This document shows positions 15,959 to 24,875 of a stretch of 64,000 bases of DNA, piece after piece. This stretch comes from CBDFGS01 sp965247255 (lineage in GTDB: Bacteria > Chloroflexota > Dehalococcoidia > Lucifugimonadales > CAUZJF01), in NCBI GenBank assembly GCA_965247255.1, contig CBDFGS010000012.1:124001-188000 (forward strand), given 5' to 3'. The translations under genes were made by a program, and so were the position numbers. Under the pieces are notes generated by a model. The model saw only the letters and a program-made list of their open reading frames with translations. It was not told the DNA's origin and searched no databases. Numbering within the stretch: the first letter of the stretch is position 1; the number at the start of each line of letters is the position of its first letter.

Positions 15959-17098
15959 ATGGACCACCAGCTTAAGATCGGCCTGGTCTCCGCTTTCGAC
16001 TTCGCAGTCCCGAGTGGGGTTAACAACCACATTCAGGAGCTCGCCGACCAGTTCGAAGGCGAGGGACATCCCGTCAAGATCATAGCCCCGTGCTCCGATC
16101 CGGACCAGGTCGCCCATGGAAATTTCATCCCGATGGGCAGGCCCGTATCTCTACCCAGCAATGGCTCTATCGCCCGTATCTCGTTGTCCGTGTGGCTGCG
16201 GCCGCAAATCAAAGCCGTCATGGACAAAGAGAACTTCGATATCGTCCACCTCCACAATCCCTTCTCAGGCATGGTCCCTGCATACGCCGCGACGGAGTCG
16301 AATGCCGTTAACGTCGCCACGTTCCACATGTTTGGCGCGCAATCGATCCTACGCATGGGCGGCACCAAGCTGGCCATGCCCTATTTCCGCAGGCTGCACG
16401 GCCTAATCGCGGTGTCCGAACCGGCCCGCGACTTCGTTTCTCGGTACTTCCCTGGCGAGTACGAGGTCATACCCAACGGCATTCAGGTGGACGACTACGA
16501 CGACCACGTAGAGCCGTTCGCTCATCTCCGCGATGGAATGATCAACCTGCTGTGGGTAGGGCGCCTCGAGAAGAGGAAGGGGCTTAAATACCTGCTGGCG
16601 GCCTACGCCAAGCTCAAATGGGAGTGGCCTAACCTGCGACTCCTCGTCGTCGGGCCCGGCAAGCCTGATGATGAGTCGTACCGGATCATGAGCGAGCGCA
16701 ATCTTCAGGACGTGGTCTTCGTCGGCGCCGTTTCGGACGAAGAGAAGGTCCGCTACTACAAGACGGCGGACCTGTTCTGCTCTCCCGCCACGGGCCAAGA
16801 GAGCTTCGGGATCGTGCTAGTGGAAGCGATGGCCGCGGGCACGCCGGTGGTCGCCACCTCGATCCCCGGTTACGCCAGCGTGATCACGCACGGCAAGGAC
16901 GGCCTGCTCGTACCACCGAAGGACAGCGAGGCGCTGGCCGAGGCCATCGGAACGCTGCTTAAGGACGAGGGCCTGCGCAGCTCCTTGGCTCAGAATGGAC
17001 TTCACAGAGTCGAGGACTTCCGGTGGGAGCGCGTAGCGCGACGGGTCATGGACTTCTACGAGACCTGTATGGAACGGGTTGCAGTCTCCGCAACGTAG
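15959..17098 (+). CDS. Glycosyltransferase family 4, PimA-like
   Basis: 379 residues with two Rossmann domains (GT-B). The N-terminal 'DFAVPSGVNNHIQELADQF' matches the acceptor-side loop of PimA-type mannosyltransferases, and the C-terminal donor site 'SFGIVLVEAMAAGTPVVAT' carries the E-x7-E pattern. PimA adds mannose from GDP-mannose to phosphatidyl-myo-inositol at the inner face of the membrane. Two genes downstream is a CDP-alcohol phosphatidyltransferase, the step that would make such a lipid acceptor, so the set may build a glycosylated phospholipid. Donor and acceptor are inferred. Confidence 0.85.
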   Translation: MDHQLKIGLVSAFDFAVPSGVNNHIQELADQFEGEGHPVKIIAPCSDPDQVAHGNFIPMGRPVSLPSNGSIARISLSVWLRPQIKAVMDKENFDIVHLHNPFSGMVPAYAATESNAVNVATFHMFGAQSILRMGGTKLAMPYFRRLHGLIAVSEPARDFVSRYFPGEYEVIPNGIQVDDYDDHVEPFAHLRDGMINLLWVGRLEKRKGLKYLLAAYAKLKWEWPNLRLLVVGPGKPDDESYRIMSERNLQDVVFVGAVSDEEKVRYYKTADLFCSPATGQESFGIVLVEAMAAGTPVVATSIPGYASVITHGKDGLLVPPKDSEALAEAIGTLLKDEGLRSSLAQNGLHRVEDFRWERVARRVMDFYETCMERVAVSAT

Positions 17099-17154
17099 AC
17101 TGCGAATCGTCGCACAGCTCAAGGAACGCAAGCATATGTGTGTAAGGTTTATCC

Positions 17155-17976
17155 GTGGCCGGTCACCGTTACCGGACACGGAGGCGCGCTGAACTATCAC
17201 AGCACTTCCTTCGAAGCGGAGCGGCCGCGGCCCGGCTTGTCGCCGGGTCATCTATCTCTTCCCGCGATCTCGTTGTCGAGGTGGGCCCGGGTAGGGGAGC
17301 GCTGACTCGCGAGCTCGCCAGCCGCTGCCGCAACGTCATCGCCGTCGAGATCGACGAATTCCTGCTGCGCGCGCTCCGCACGGACTTTGCCGACTCCCCC
17401 AACGTCGTGCTGTTCGGCGGCGATTTCCTCCACTTCCGGCTCCCGAGGACTGACTACAAGGTCTTCGCCAACGTCCCTTACAACAGAACGGCGGCGATCG
17501 TGCGACGCCTCGTCGAGGCCAGCACACCACCCTTCGACGCCTACCTTGTAGTCCAGGCCGAGGCGGCAGGCCGGTTCGCGGGGGCACCATACGCGGCTGA
17601 GAGTCTCGCATCTCTGCTGATCAAACCCTGGTGGCAGGTCGAGGTCGTCGAGCATCTGCGGCGAACGGACTTCGAGCCGCCTCCTTCGGTGGACTCAGCC
17701 CTACTTTGGTTGGCCCGCCGTCAACGGCCGCTGGTCGTCGAGGGGGAGAGTAGCCTCTACCGAGGTTTCGTGAAGGCATCCTTTGGTCGAAAGGGAAACT
17801 CGTTGAAGCGATGCCTGGGGCAGATATTCACCTCCCGCCAGATCGCCCGCCTCGCGGACCGGCTCACATTCGACCCGAACGCCCCTCCTTCCGCGCTGAC
17901 GTTCGACCAGTGGTTGGGGTTATTCCGGTTTCTGGTTATCTCCGGAACCTCGGGGCGACGTCGACGGTCGCCCTAA
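17155..17976 (+). CDS. rRNA adenine N6-methyltransferase, Erm-like
   Basis: 273 residues from a GTG. Motif I 'VEVGPGRGAL' (41-50) binds SAM, 'AVEIDEFLLRAL' is motif II, and motif IV 'ANVPYN' (105-110) flips the adenine. The lead-in 'SQHFLR' and the ending 'LTFDQWLGLFRF' are closer to Erm (23S rRNA A2058, macrolide resistance) than to KsgA, which has NLPY and acts on 16S rRNA. Basic first residues ('RYRTRRRAE') also fit actinobacterial Erm. Assignment to Erm rather than KsgA is a judgement from motifs. It sits between two lipid-synthesis genes, 56 bp after the first. Confidence 0.75.
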   Translation: MAGHRYRTRRRAELSQHFLRSGAAAARLVAGSSISSRDLVVEVGPGRGALTRELASRCRNVIAVEIDEFLLRALRTDFADSPNVVLFGGDFLHFRLPRTDYKVFANVPYNRTAAIVRRLVEASTPPFDAYLVVQAEAAGRFAGAPYAAESLASLLIKPWWQVEVVEHLRRTDFEPPPSVDSALLWLARRQRPLVVEGESSLYRGFVKASFGRKGNSLKRCLGQIFTSRQIARLADRLTFDPNAPPSALTFDQWLGLFRFLVISGTSGRRRRSP

Positions 17977-18070
17977 GAACAAAGCGGGCCACTCGCAAGC
18001 GCTCGGCGTAGGTCTCTATAATGCGAAGTGCCAAAACCAAAGCACGACTACAAGGGACCCCACCACTTCG

Positions 18071-18715
18071 ATGAACCGCGCTTCCGCTCGAAAGCTGCTC
18101 TCCGCCTACTTCGAAAGACCCGCCACCAGTGTCCTGAGCAGTGTGGGCATGTCGCCCAACGCGTTGACCATCCTGACTCTGCCTGTAGCCGGCGTGAGCG
18201 CCTACCTGGTCAGCATAGGAAGCCTCGCGGCGGGCGGGGTCGCGCTACTGGTCGCAGGACTGCTCGACATGCTCGACGGCGCTCTGGCGCGCGCGACTGA
18301 TCGGGAAACGCCGTTCGGCGCACTGTTGGACTCCACAGTCGACCGCGTTTCGGAAGCGCTGGTGCTCGTGGGCGTCTTGCTCTTCTACCTGGACCGTCCC
18401 AGCGAAGGCGAACGAATCGCGGGAGCCCTCCTGGTCTTCACCGCTGTGGTCGGCTCCTCAATGGTGAGCTATGTGCGCGCCAGGGCCGAGGGGCTGGACC
18501 TGGAGTGCAAGGTGGGCGTGATGACCAGGCCCGAGCGTATCGCAGTTATGGCAGTAGGGCTGGTAGCAGGCCAGTGGTGGACGCCCGCGGTGATCATCGC
18601 GTTGGGAGTCGTATCCGTGCTCACCGCGACTACCACAATACAAAGGGTGTTGCACGTTCGGAATCTGCTGACACAGCGGCAAACCGCCTTGGGCGCTCGT
18701 CGAGATTCCGCTTAA
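18071..18715 (+). CDS. CDP-alcohol phosphatidyltransferase
   Basis: 214 residues with about six membrane helices. The signature DG-x2-AR-x8-G-x3-D-x3-D is complete at residues 69-91 ('DGALARATDRETPFGALLD' and the following Asp). It swaps CMP of a CDP-diacylglycerol for an alcohol such as glycerol phosphate or inositol phosphate. The PimA-like gene nearby favours a phosphatidylinositol-phosphate-synthase role, but this is inference. The stop codon TAA lies inside the TTAAC target site of IS copy 2, which therefore inserted right at the end of the gene without shortening it. Confidence 0.9.
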   Translation: MNRASARKLLSAYFERPATSVLSSVGMSPNALTILTLPVAGVSAYLVSIGSLAAGGVALLVAGLLDMLDGALARATDRETPFGALLDSTVDRVSEALVLVGVLLFYLDRPSEGERIAGALLVFTAVVGSSMVSYVRARAEGLDLECKVGVMTRPERIAVMAVGLVAGQWWTPAVIIALGVVSVLTATTTIQRVLHVRNLLTQRQTALGARRDSA

Positions 18716-18716
18716 C

Positions 18717-20420
18717 CCCGAATCCACCGAAGGACGTCCTTGGGGACAGCCCTTGAAGAAGCCAGCGGGTGCTCCTCTGAATCTGGGATAATGGTTTTGG
18801 AACAGAAACCCGCCCGGAAACAAGGAGCACCCAATAGATGCTGCCACAGAACAAACCCGACCGTATCCGCATCCTCTTTGACGACCATCGCCTGGTGGCC
18901 AATGCCGGCCTGCTCCTGCCGGCCACCCTAGCCCGGCACCTGGGCCTGCGGGAACTCGTCGACCATCACCTTGACCTCGGCGGAGCGCCGGGACGGGCGA
19001 ACACTGGGGACAAGATGCTGACGCTGGTCGCTTCCGCGCTGGCAGGCGGCGACTGCATCGACGACGCCGATGCGCTGCGCGCTGGTGGGACGGTTGGTGT
19101 TCTAGGCTGCGTGGTCAAGGCGCCATCCACCCTGGGGACCTTCCTGCGCAGCTTCCGGTGGGGGCATGTCCGTCAACTCGACCGCGTGAGCCGCCAGTTG
19201 TTGGCCCGGGCCTGGGCCGCTGGGGCCGGACCCGGCGACTCGCCCCTGACCATCGACCTGGACTCGACCATCTGCGAGACCTATGGACTGGCCAAGGAGG
19301 GAGCGCGCCACCACGGCTATACCGGCGCCCGCGGCTATCACCCGCTGCTGGCCATTGCCGCCGGCACCGGCGAGGTGCTGATGTCCCGGCTGCGCGAGGG
19401 CCGGGCCAACACCGCCCGTGGCGCCGCCCACTTCCTGCGTGAGACGGTGGGGCGGGTGCGCTACGGCGGGGCCAGGGGACAACTCACGGTGCGGGCCGAC
19501 AGCGGCTTCTACGCCCACACTGTCGTTGCCGCCTGCCGGGAAATGGATGTCCGCTTCTCTATCACCATCCGCCAGCGCGCCAGGCTGCGGGATCTGATCG
19601 AGGCGATACCAGAGGAGGACTGGACTCCCATTCCCTACTGGATGGACGGCGCCGCCGATGTCGCCGAGACGACTTACACCCCGTTCCAGACCAAGCCGGA
19701 CGCCGCGCCGGTGCGGCTCATTGTCCGGCGGGTGAAGCCGACGCCCGGTTCCCAGCTCGCCCTCTTCGCCAGATACAGCTATCACGCCTTCATCACCGAC
19801 CGCGATGGGGAGACGCTGGAACTGGAGGCCGATCATCGCCGCCACGCCGAGGTCGAGAACGCCATACGCGACCTCAAGTACGGCGTCGGGCTGAACCACA
19901 TGCCGTCGGCGCGCTTCGCCGCCAACGGCGCCTGGCTGGCGGTCCAGGTGATGGCGCATAACCTGGCCCGCTGGACGGCGCGGATTGGTCTGGGCGAGCG
20001 GACCGTGATCACCAAGACCCTCAGGCGGCGGGTCTTCGCTCTGGTGGGACGGATCACCCGCTCGGCGCGCCGCCTCACTTTGCATCTCCCCCGGCGCTGG
20101 CCTTGGGAAACCCAGTTCACTCGCGCCTTGGCCCGGCTGCAAGCCATTCCGTTCCCGGCCTGACGGCCAGCCTGCAACTGACCCAACGTCCCCGCAATCT
20201 CGCGCCACCCCGGTCGCGAGAGTCCCCTGCTGCGTATCCTCTCGCCTTCCCGCGCATCGCAACTCCCGCATAGGGCCTTAGGGGCCCTGTGCGGCCACTG
20301 AAGACCGCCCGCCGGCCTCCCATCTACCCCAAGACCCCAGGCCATCTCCCCTGTAGCTCCCTCACCCACCCCCTTCCGCTGCCCTCACGCCGTCCATCGG
20401 TGTCCTTCGGTGGATTCGGG
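18717..20420 (+). mobile_element. IS1380-family insertion sequence, copy 2
   Basis: 1704 bp with the same ends as copy 1. Both sides carry the duplicated target TTAAC (18712-18716 and 20421-20425), so this copy is a simple insertion that has not recombined. It carries the GCCCTT variant near the left end. Confidence 0.97.
18838..20163 (+). CDS. IS1380-family DDE transposase, copy 2
   Basis: 441 residues, identical to the transposase of copy 1, with the same ribosome site and the same hairpin over it (18767-18832). All three catalytic acids are present, so the gene is intact. Confidence 0.96.
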   Translation: MLPQNKPDRIRILFDDHRLVANAGLLLPATLARHLGLRELVDHHLDLGGAPGRANTGDKMLTLVASALAGGDCIDDADALRAGGTVGVLGCVVKAPSTLGTFLRSFRWGHVRQLDRVSRQLLARAWAAGAGPGDSPLTIDLDSTICETYGLAKEGARHHGYTGARGYHPLLAIAAGTGEVLMSRLREGRANTARGAAHFLRETVGRVRYGGARGQLTVRADSGFYAHTVVAACREMDVRFSITIRQRARLRDLIEAIPEEDWTPIPYWMDGAADVAETTYTPFQTKPDAAPVRLIVRRVKPTPGSQLALFARYSYHAFITDRDGETLELEADHRRHAEVENAIRDLKYGVGLNHMPSARFAANGAWLAVQVMAHNLARWTARIGLGERTVITKTLRRRVFALVGRITRSARRLTLHLPRRWPWETQFTRALARLQAIPFPA

Positions 20421-20542
20421 TTAACACGAACGCATCAGCAAGCCCTGACACTTTGGCCGAGACGCTCTCTGCGGTACAATTAGAGTAAGGTCTCCAGAAC
20501 AAGCAGTGCCCGTGAACGAACAGGCCTGCTCATGCCAGGGCC

Positions 20543-22144
20543 ATGGAATCTCCGAAGGTTATCCCATTCGTAGTAGAGGTACGGGAGAGCGTGTTGAGCA
20601 AAACAGGGTTGCGCCCGATAGAGCCAAAGCTAGCTATGTACGTAGTCCTGGCAGTCCTTTTGGCTGTCACGGCAACGGTAGGGGTCAACGCGCCGGTTGA
20701 CGCGGATACGGGCAATATCGAGGTGAAGCTCGCCGAGATCACGAGCGAATTTCCCGACGGCTTCCGTATCAAGGCCAAGGCTAGCGGTGACAACGAGATC
20801 AAGGAAATCACCCTTCGGATGAAGTTCGGCCAGCAGACCAAGAACCAGATCGGCTACCTCTGTAACGCAACAGGGCTCGGCCTGGTTGACTGGCGCTGCG
20901 ATGACCTGAAGACAGGCAAGGTGGTCGACGGCGAGATTTTCTGGCGAACCAACGACGCGCAGCGGTATGTGCCCCCCGGCACCATTATCACCTACCGGAT
21001 CGAGTTTGTGGACTCACAAGGCAACAGGGTCGAGACGGATCCAAAGGACTTCATATACTGGGACGCCCGGCCGGAGTTCTTGAACGAAGACGGCACCTCG
21101 AAGTGGAAGGAGGTGTCGGGCGGGCCGATCACGGTCGCCTATCACGGGCCTGTCAAGACCCGAGCCGAGAAGATCCTGAACGCCATTCTTCAGACCCTGG
21201 ACACTATGGGACCAGTGCTGGGCGCCGGCACCGAGGACCCCATCAGGGTGAACATGTACAACAACGACAAGGAGATGCTGGGAGCGCTTCCTCCCAATGC
21301 CGCATCCATTCGGCGGGAGCTGATCACCGAGGGTCAGGCGTTCGACAACTTCGGGACGCTGCTTGTGCTCGGGGAAGGCACCCTCGCGGAGGGCAGCGCC
21401 TCGCACGAGGTAACTCACATCCTGGTTCACCGGGCCGGCGACAGCAGCTTCCGAATGATCCCGTCATGGCTGCAAGAGGGCCTGTCGGAATACGGCAACG
21501 TGCAACCGGGCCTCTCATACGAGATCGCCCTCGACTTCGCCATAGCTACGAACCGCATACTACCGATAACCCAGATGGACACCCTTCCCGGGACCACCGA
21601 GGACGTGATCATCTTCTACGGCCAAGCGCGCAGCATGATCCGGATGATGGTGAACGAGTTCGGGCCGGAGAAGATGGCGGCGTTCATGGCGGCCCACAAG
21701 GGGGGCAAGAAGGTAGACGAGGCGATGGTGCAGGTGTACGGGCTCGACCGAGTCGGCATGGACAAGGTATGGCGGGAGAAGGTGGGGGCCCAGGCGGCGT
21801 CGGTACAAGAGACCGAGCAGCTTAAGCCCACTCCGGTTGCACTGCCCCAGATCGGCCTATTCAGCCTCACTCCCCAGGCTGGTTCCGAGAGCATCGGCGG
21901 GGCGACCGAAGAGCCCACCGCGACACCCACGCCTGAGCCGGCCCCCACTCCCGTTCAGGCCGCGGTCGTCCCTCCAAGTCAAGAGGAGCCCGCCCCGGCA
22001 GAGGGGTCTAGCGCGTCCGGCGCGTCAGGCACCTGCGGCGCCCCTCTACCCGGAGCGTCCGCCTCGGTGGACATCTCCAGCTTGGCCCTCTTGATAGGGG
22101 TAGCTGCGGTGGGTCTCCGCAGGCGACGTCACTCCCGGCCCTGA
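20543..22144 (+). CDS. Surface-anchored zinc metallopeptidase, MA-like, with C-terminal sorting-type tail
   Basis: 533 residues from the ATG at 20543; a GTG at 20591 (residue 17) has a better GGGAGA site and would put the membrane helix nearer the N-terminus. The helix 'MYVVLAVLLAVTATVGV' is a signal or anchor. A beta-rich domain (about 55-180) precedes a gluzincin domain with HEVTH at 21403-21417 and the downstream 'WLQEGLSEYG' that supplies the third zinc ligand. The end is tripartite: Pro/Thr linker, 'GTCGAPLPG', a helix and RRRRH, like CTERM sorting signals. An extracellular protease tethered to the envelope; substrate unknown. Confidence 0.85.
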   Translation: MESPKVIPFVVEVRESVLSKTGLRPIEPKLAMYVVLAVLLAVTATVGVNAPVDADTGNIEVKLAEITSEFPDGFRIKAKASGDNEIKEITLRMKFGQQTKNQIGYLCNATGLGLVDWRCDDLKTGKVVDGEIFWRTNDAQRYVPPGTIITYRIEFVDSQGNRVETDPKDFIYWDARPEFLNEDGTSKWKEVSGGPITVAYHGPVKTRAEKILNAILQTLDTMGPVLGAGTEDPIRVNMYNNDKEMLGALPPNAASIRRELITEGQAFDNFGTLLVLGEGTLAEGSASHEVTHILVHRAGDSSFRMIPSWLQEGLSEYGNVQPGLSYEIALDFAIATNRILPITQMDTLPGTTEDVIIFYGQARSMIRMMVNEFGPEKMAAFMAAHKGGKKVDEAMVQVYGLDRVGMDKVWREKVGAQAASVQETEQLKPTPVALPQIGLFSLTPQAGSESIGGATEEPTATPTPEPAPTPVQAAVVPPSQEEPAPAEGSSASGASGTCGAPLPGASASVDISSLALLIGVAAVGLRRRRHSRP

Positions 22145-22587
22145 CGCTCCGGGGAGTCCACTCCTGTCATTCGAGTGAGCCGTTAACCCCCTCATTCCCC
22201 GGAGTCTGCGTTCCTGTCATTCCGGGAGTCCCCATTCCTTTCATTCCGAGGAGTCCTCGACGAGGAATCTGGGGCGGGGGCTGCCGCGTCCACCTCTACC
22301 GTTCACACCCGTGAAACGGCGACCCTAGGTCCCCCGCAAGCACTCGGGACGACAGCACGAGTGGACGGCGCTCCAAACATTCCCGTCATTCGGGGAGCCC
22401 CCATTCCTGTCATTTCGAGGAGTCCTCGACGAAGAATCTGGGGCGGGGGTTGCCGCGTCCACCTGTACCGCTCACACCCGTGAAACGGCGACCCTAAGTC
22501 CCGCGCAAGCACTCGGGACGACAGCACGAGTAGGTCGCTATCCCGTGCCGATACTCTGGGAGTCACCGTCGAGGCAGAATGAGGCCA
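22145..22587. repeat. Repeat-rich spacer with a 146-bp tandem duplication
   Basis: Two blocks, 22217-22362 and 22386-22531, repeat at a 169-bp period with about 90 percent identity. Each contains the dispersed unit TCATT-CGAGGAG ... GAATCTGGGG found again near 28063, 34461 and 36317. Several shorter TCATTC starts precede them (from about 22167). There is no coding signal. The unit's partly palindromic 'GAGGAGTCCTC' suggests a MITE-like or REP-like element. Confidence 0.75.
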
Positions 22588-23775
22588 CTAACGCGTCCTG
22601 GGGTTGAGCACGTCGTTCAGCGCGTCTCCCAGAAGGTTCCACGCCAGCAGAAGTATGAACGCCGCTGCGCTGGGAGCCAGAAGCATCCATGGCACTGCCT
22701 TCATGGCGCTGATACTCCCGGCAGTGAACAGCATGATTCCCAGGCTGGGTTTCGGCGGCTGAATGCCCAGTCCGAACCAGCTCAAGATAATCTCCGTTCC
22801 GATCATCGTGCCCATTCCCATCGACACAGTGACCACGATGGGACCGATGGCGTTTGGGAGCAGGTGCAGGAACAAGACCCGGGGAGTAGAGGCGCCGATC
22901 GCCCGCGCCGCCTCCACGAACTGGGTCTGCTTCAAGTACAGGATCTGACCCCTCACCAGGCGGGCCATACCGATCCATCCGAAGCTGACGAGAGCCGCTG
23001 AGACGACTATGTAGTCGGGGAGCCCAGATTTGACGAGCCCGTCGATCTCGTTCCCGTCAAGCGACGCCAGCCGGTCGACCAACCAGGGGCGCAGAGCCAG
23101 AGCGACGGCAAGGACCACCACTGAAGACACGGCCCATCGACCGCCGAGTCGGCGAGTGACCACCAGGACCGCCGCTGCCAGGCCGGCGATGATCAGGGCG
23201 TAGTCCACCAGGCTCGATCGCGCTACAAAACTAAGGCTATCGTTCTCGATCCACCTCACCCATTCGATGATGCGCGGACGCAAGGTGGCCGCGATGATGA
23301 TGACCAGGAAGATCGTTGGAAAAGAGGCGAACACCTCCCCGGTGCGCATTATCACGCTGTCGGTCCTCCCACCGAAGTAGCCGGATAACAGCCCGAGGGA
23401 CACGCCTATCACCAGTCCTCCCGACAACATGCCCACGATGGTCAGGATTACCGTGTTCTGAATTCCCCACAAGACCCTTGTGAACTGGTCGCGCCCGGCG
23501 AAGTCCGTGCCAGCTAAATGAGAGTTGGACCAGAAGTGGACTATCCCCTGTTCGGTATTGAAGCTTGGGCCCTTCCTGATAGCCGTATAGTCCTGGCGGG
23601 TGTAGTCGTATGGGGACACCCATGCGGCGAAGATCCCGGCCAGATAGACGATGGCAAGGGTCGTCATGCAGGCAATGGCGATCTTCTTGCGAAACAGCCG
23701 CCCCATGGCCCGAGCCAGATGCCCGCGGCGGCGCTCGCTGCGCCTCTCCGACAGGACAAGATCAGCTACGGCCAT
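22588..23775 (-). CDS. Peptide-type ABC transporter permease, DppC/OppC-like, with an inserted membrane segment
   Basis: 395 residues against about 300 for the family. The N-terminal OppC helix ('IACMTTLAIVYLAGIFAAWV'), the TM core and the EAA loop 'EAARAIGASTPRVLFLHLLPN' that docks on the ATPase are present. About 100 extra residues (roughly 190-285) with two or three further hydrophobic stretches ('YALIIAGLAAAVLVV', 'VVVLAVALALRPWLV') sit between the third core helix and the EAA loop. It follows the DppB gene by 13 bp. No ATPase gene adjoins the cluster. Confidence 0.9.
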   Translation of the reverse strand: MAVADLVLSERRSERRRGHLARAMGRLFRKKIAIACMTTLAIVYLAGIFAAWVSPYDYTRQDYTAIRKGPSFNTEQGIVHFWSNSHLAGTDFAGRDQFTRVLWGIQNTVILTIVGMLSGGLVIGVSLGLLSGYFGGRTDSVIMRTGEVFASFPTIFLVIIIAATLRPRIIEWVRWIENDSLSFVARSSLVDYALIIAGLAAAVLVVTRRLGGRWAVSSVVVLAVALALRPWLVDRLASLDGNEIDGLVKSGLPDYIVVSAALVSFGWIGMARLVRGQILYLKQTQFVEAARAIGASTPRVLFLHLLPNAIGPIVVTVSMGMGTMIGTEIILSWFGLGIQPPKPSLGIMLFTAGSISAMKAVPWMLLAPSAAAFILLLAWNLLGDALNDVLNPRTR

Positions 23776-23788
23776 GCTTCCGTCCCTT

Positions 23789-24718
23789 CTACTGGTAGCG
23801 AATCCGCGGGTCTATGAATGCGTAGGTAATATCTGCCAGGAGATTGGCCACCACGAAGAAGAGCGCTGCTATCAGAGTACTGGCCATAATAACGGGGTAG
23901 TCCCTGCTGGTAATAGATTCCAGCAAAAAGCGGCCGGAACCGGGGATTCCCATCATGAGCTCGATAACGAACGCCCCACCGATCAGCCCGGCGAGTGAGA
24001 ACGCCAGGATCGTCACGATGGGGATCATGGAGTTTCTCAGCACATGCCGGGTGTCGATTCTAACCGTGCCGAGGCCCTTGGCGTGGGCCGTCCGGATGAA
24101 GTCCTGGCTCATGACGTCCAGGGTGTTGGAGCGCATCAGGCGCATTAGTCCCGCGATACCCGGCACACCCATTACGATGGCCGGCACAACGATTCTAAGG
24201 TCCCAGAGGCCACCCCATCCGGAGCAGGGAATCCAGTGGAGCTTCAGGCATAACGCCCACAACATCGCCGGGCCGCTGATAAACACAGGTATCGACATTA
24301 GCACGAGGGCGATGAACACCGCCGTAGGGTCTTGCCACCTCCCCTGTTTGTGCGCTATGTAGAACCCGAGGGGAAGGCCGGCGGCGAGGCTGATGGCCAG
24401 CGCGGCCAGCGACAGCTGGGCGGATACCCACATCTTCGGTACGATGATGTCGCGTACGGGCTGGCCACGGTACCGAAAACTCTCGCCGAAATCGCCTCGG
24501 ACGAAACCCCACATATAGTCGACGTATTGGACGTAGAAGCGGCGGTTTAGCCCAAACTCCTCGCGAATCAGGTAGGCGCGCTCCTCGGTATAGCGGTTTC
24601 CGAGCATCGCCCTCACAGGGTCGCCCGGGCCGACCTGGACGAGGGTGAACGTTATCAGCGAAACGGCCAGCACCAGGACGGGCAAAAACGCGAGACGGTT
24701 AATGACGTAGACCCACAT
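23789..24718 (-). CDS. Peptide-type ABC transporter permease, DppB/OppB-like
   Basis: 309 residues, six membrane helices, normal length. N-terminal 'MWVYVINRLAFLPVLVLAVS' and 'VGPGDPVRAMLGN' are diagnostic of DppB, and 'DFIRTAHAKGLGTVRIDTRH' is the ATPase-docking EAA loop. It forms the inner-membrane pore with the DppC partner. Order on this strand is binding protein, DppB, DppC, as in most peptide/nickel-type importers. Confidence 0.93.
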   Translation of the reverse strand: MWVYVINRLAFLPVLVLAVSLITFTLVQVGPGDPVRAMLGNRYTEERAYLIREEFGLNRRFYVQYVDYMWGFVRGDFGESFRYRGQPVRDIIVPKMWVSAQLSLAALAISLAAGLPLGFYIAHKQGRWQDPTAVFIALVLMSIPVFISGPAMLWALCLKLHWIPCSGWGGLWDLRIVVPAIVMGVPGIAGLMRLMRSNTLDVMSQDFIRTAHAKGLGTVRIDTRHVLRNSMIPIVTILAFSLAGLIGGAFVIELMMGIPGSGRFLLESITSRDYPVIMASTLIAALFFVVANLLADITYAFIDPRIRYQ

Positions 24719-24806
24719 CTCTACAGCCCTCCGTTCGCGCCGGTGTTCTCGGTCCCTGGCGGCCTATGCGAGGCGCACGGCAGCGCCGCTCCTCGCGGAG
24801 ACATCA

Positions 24807-24832
24807 GTTGCCCCGACACCTGTCGGGGCAAC
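24807..24832 (-). promoter_or_regulatory. 12-bp intercistronic hairpin between binding protein and permeases
   Basis: GTTGCCCCGACA and TGTCGGGGCAAC form a perfect stem with a 2-nt centre. It lies between the binding-protein stop and the permease start, where such hairpins commonly end or stabilise most transcripts, giving more binding protein than permease. Confidence 0.6.
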
Positions 24833-24875
24833 TTCCAACTCTATGACCGAGACGGGGTGAACAGGTCGGTCCCGC

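Noticed and set aside
22145..22587. CRISPR-like array
   Set aside because: Only two long imperfect copies, no regular short repeats with unique spacers, and no cas genes.
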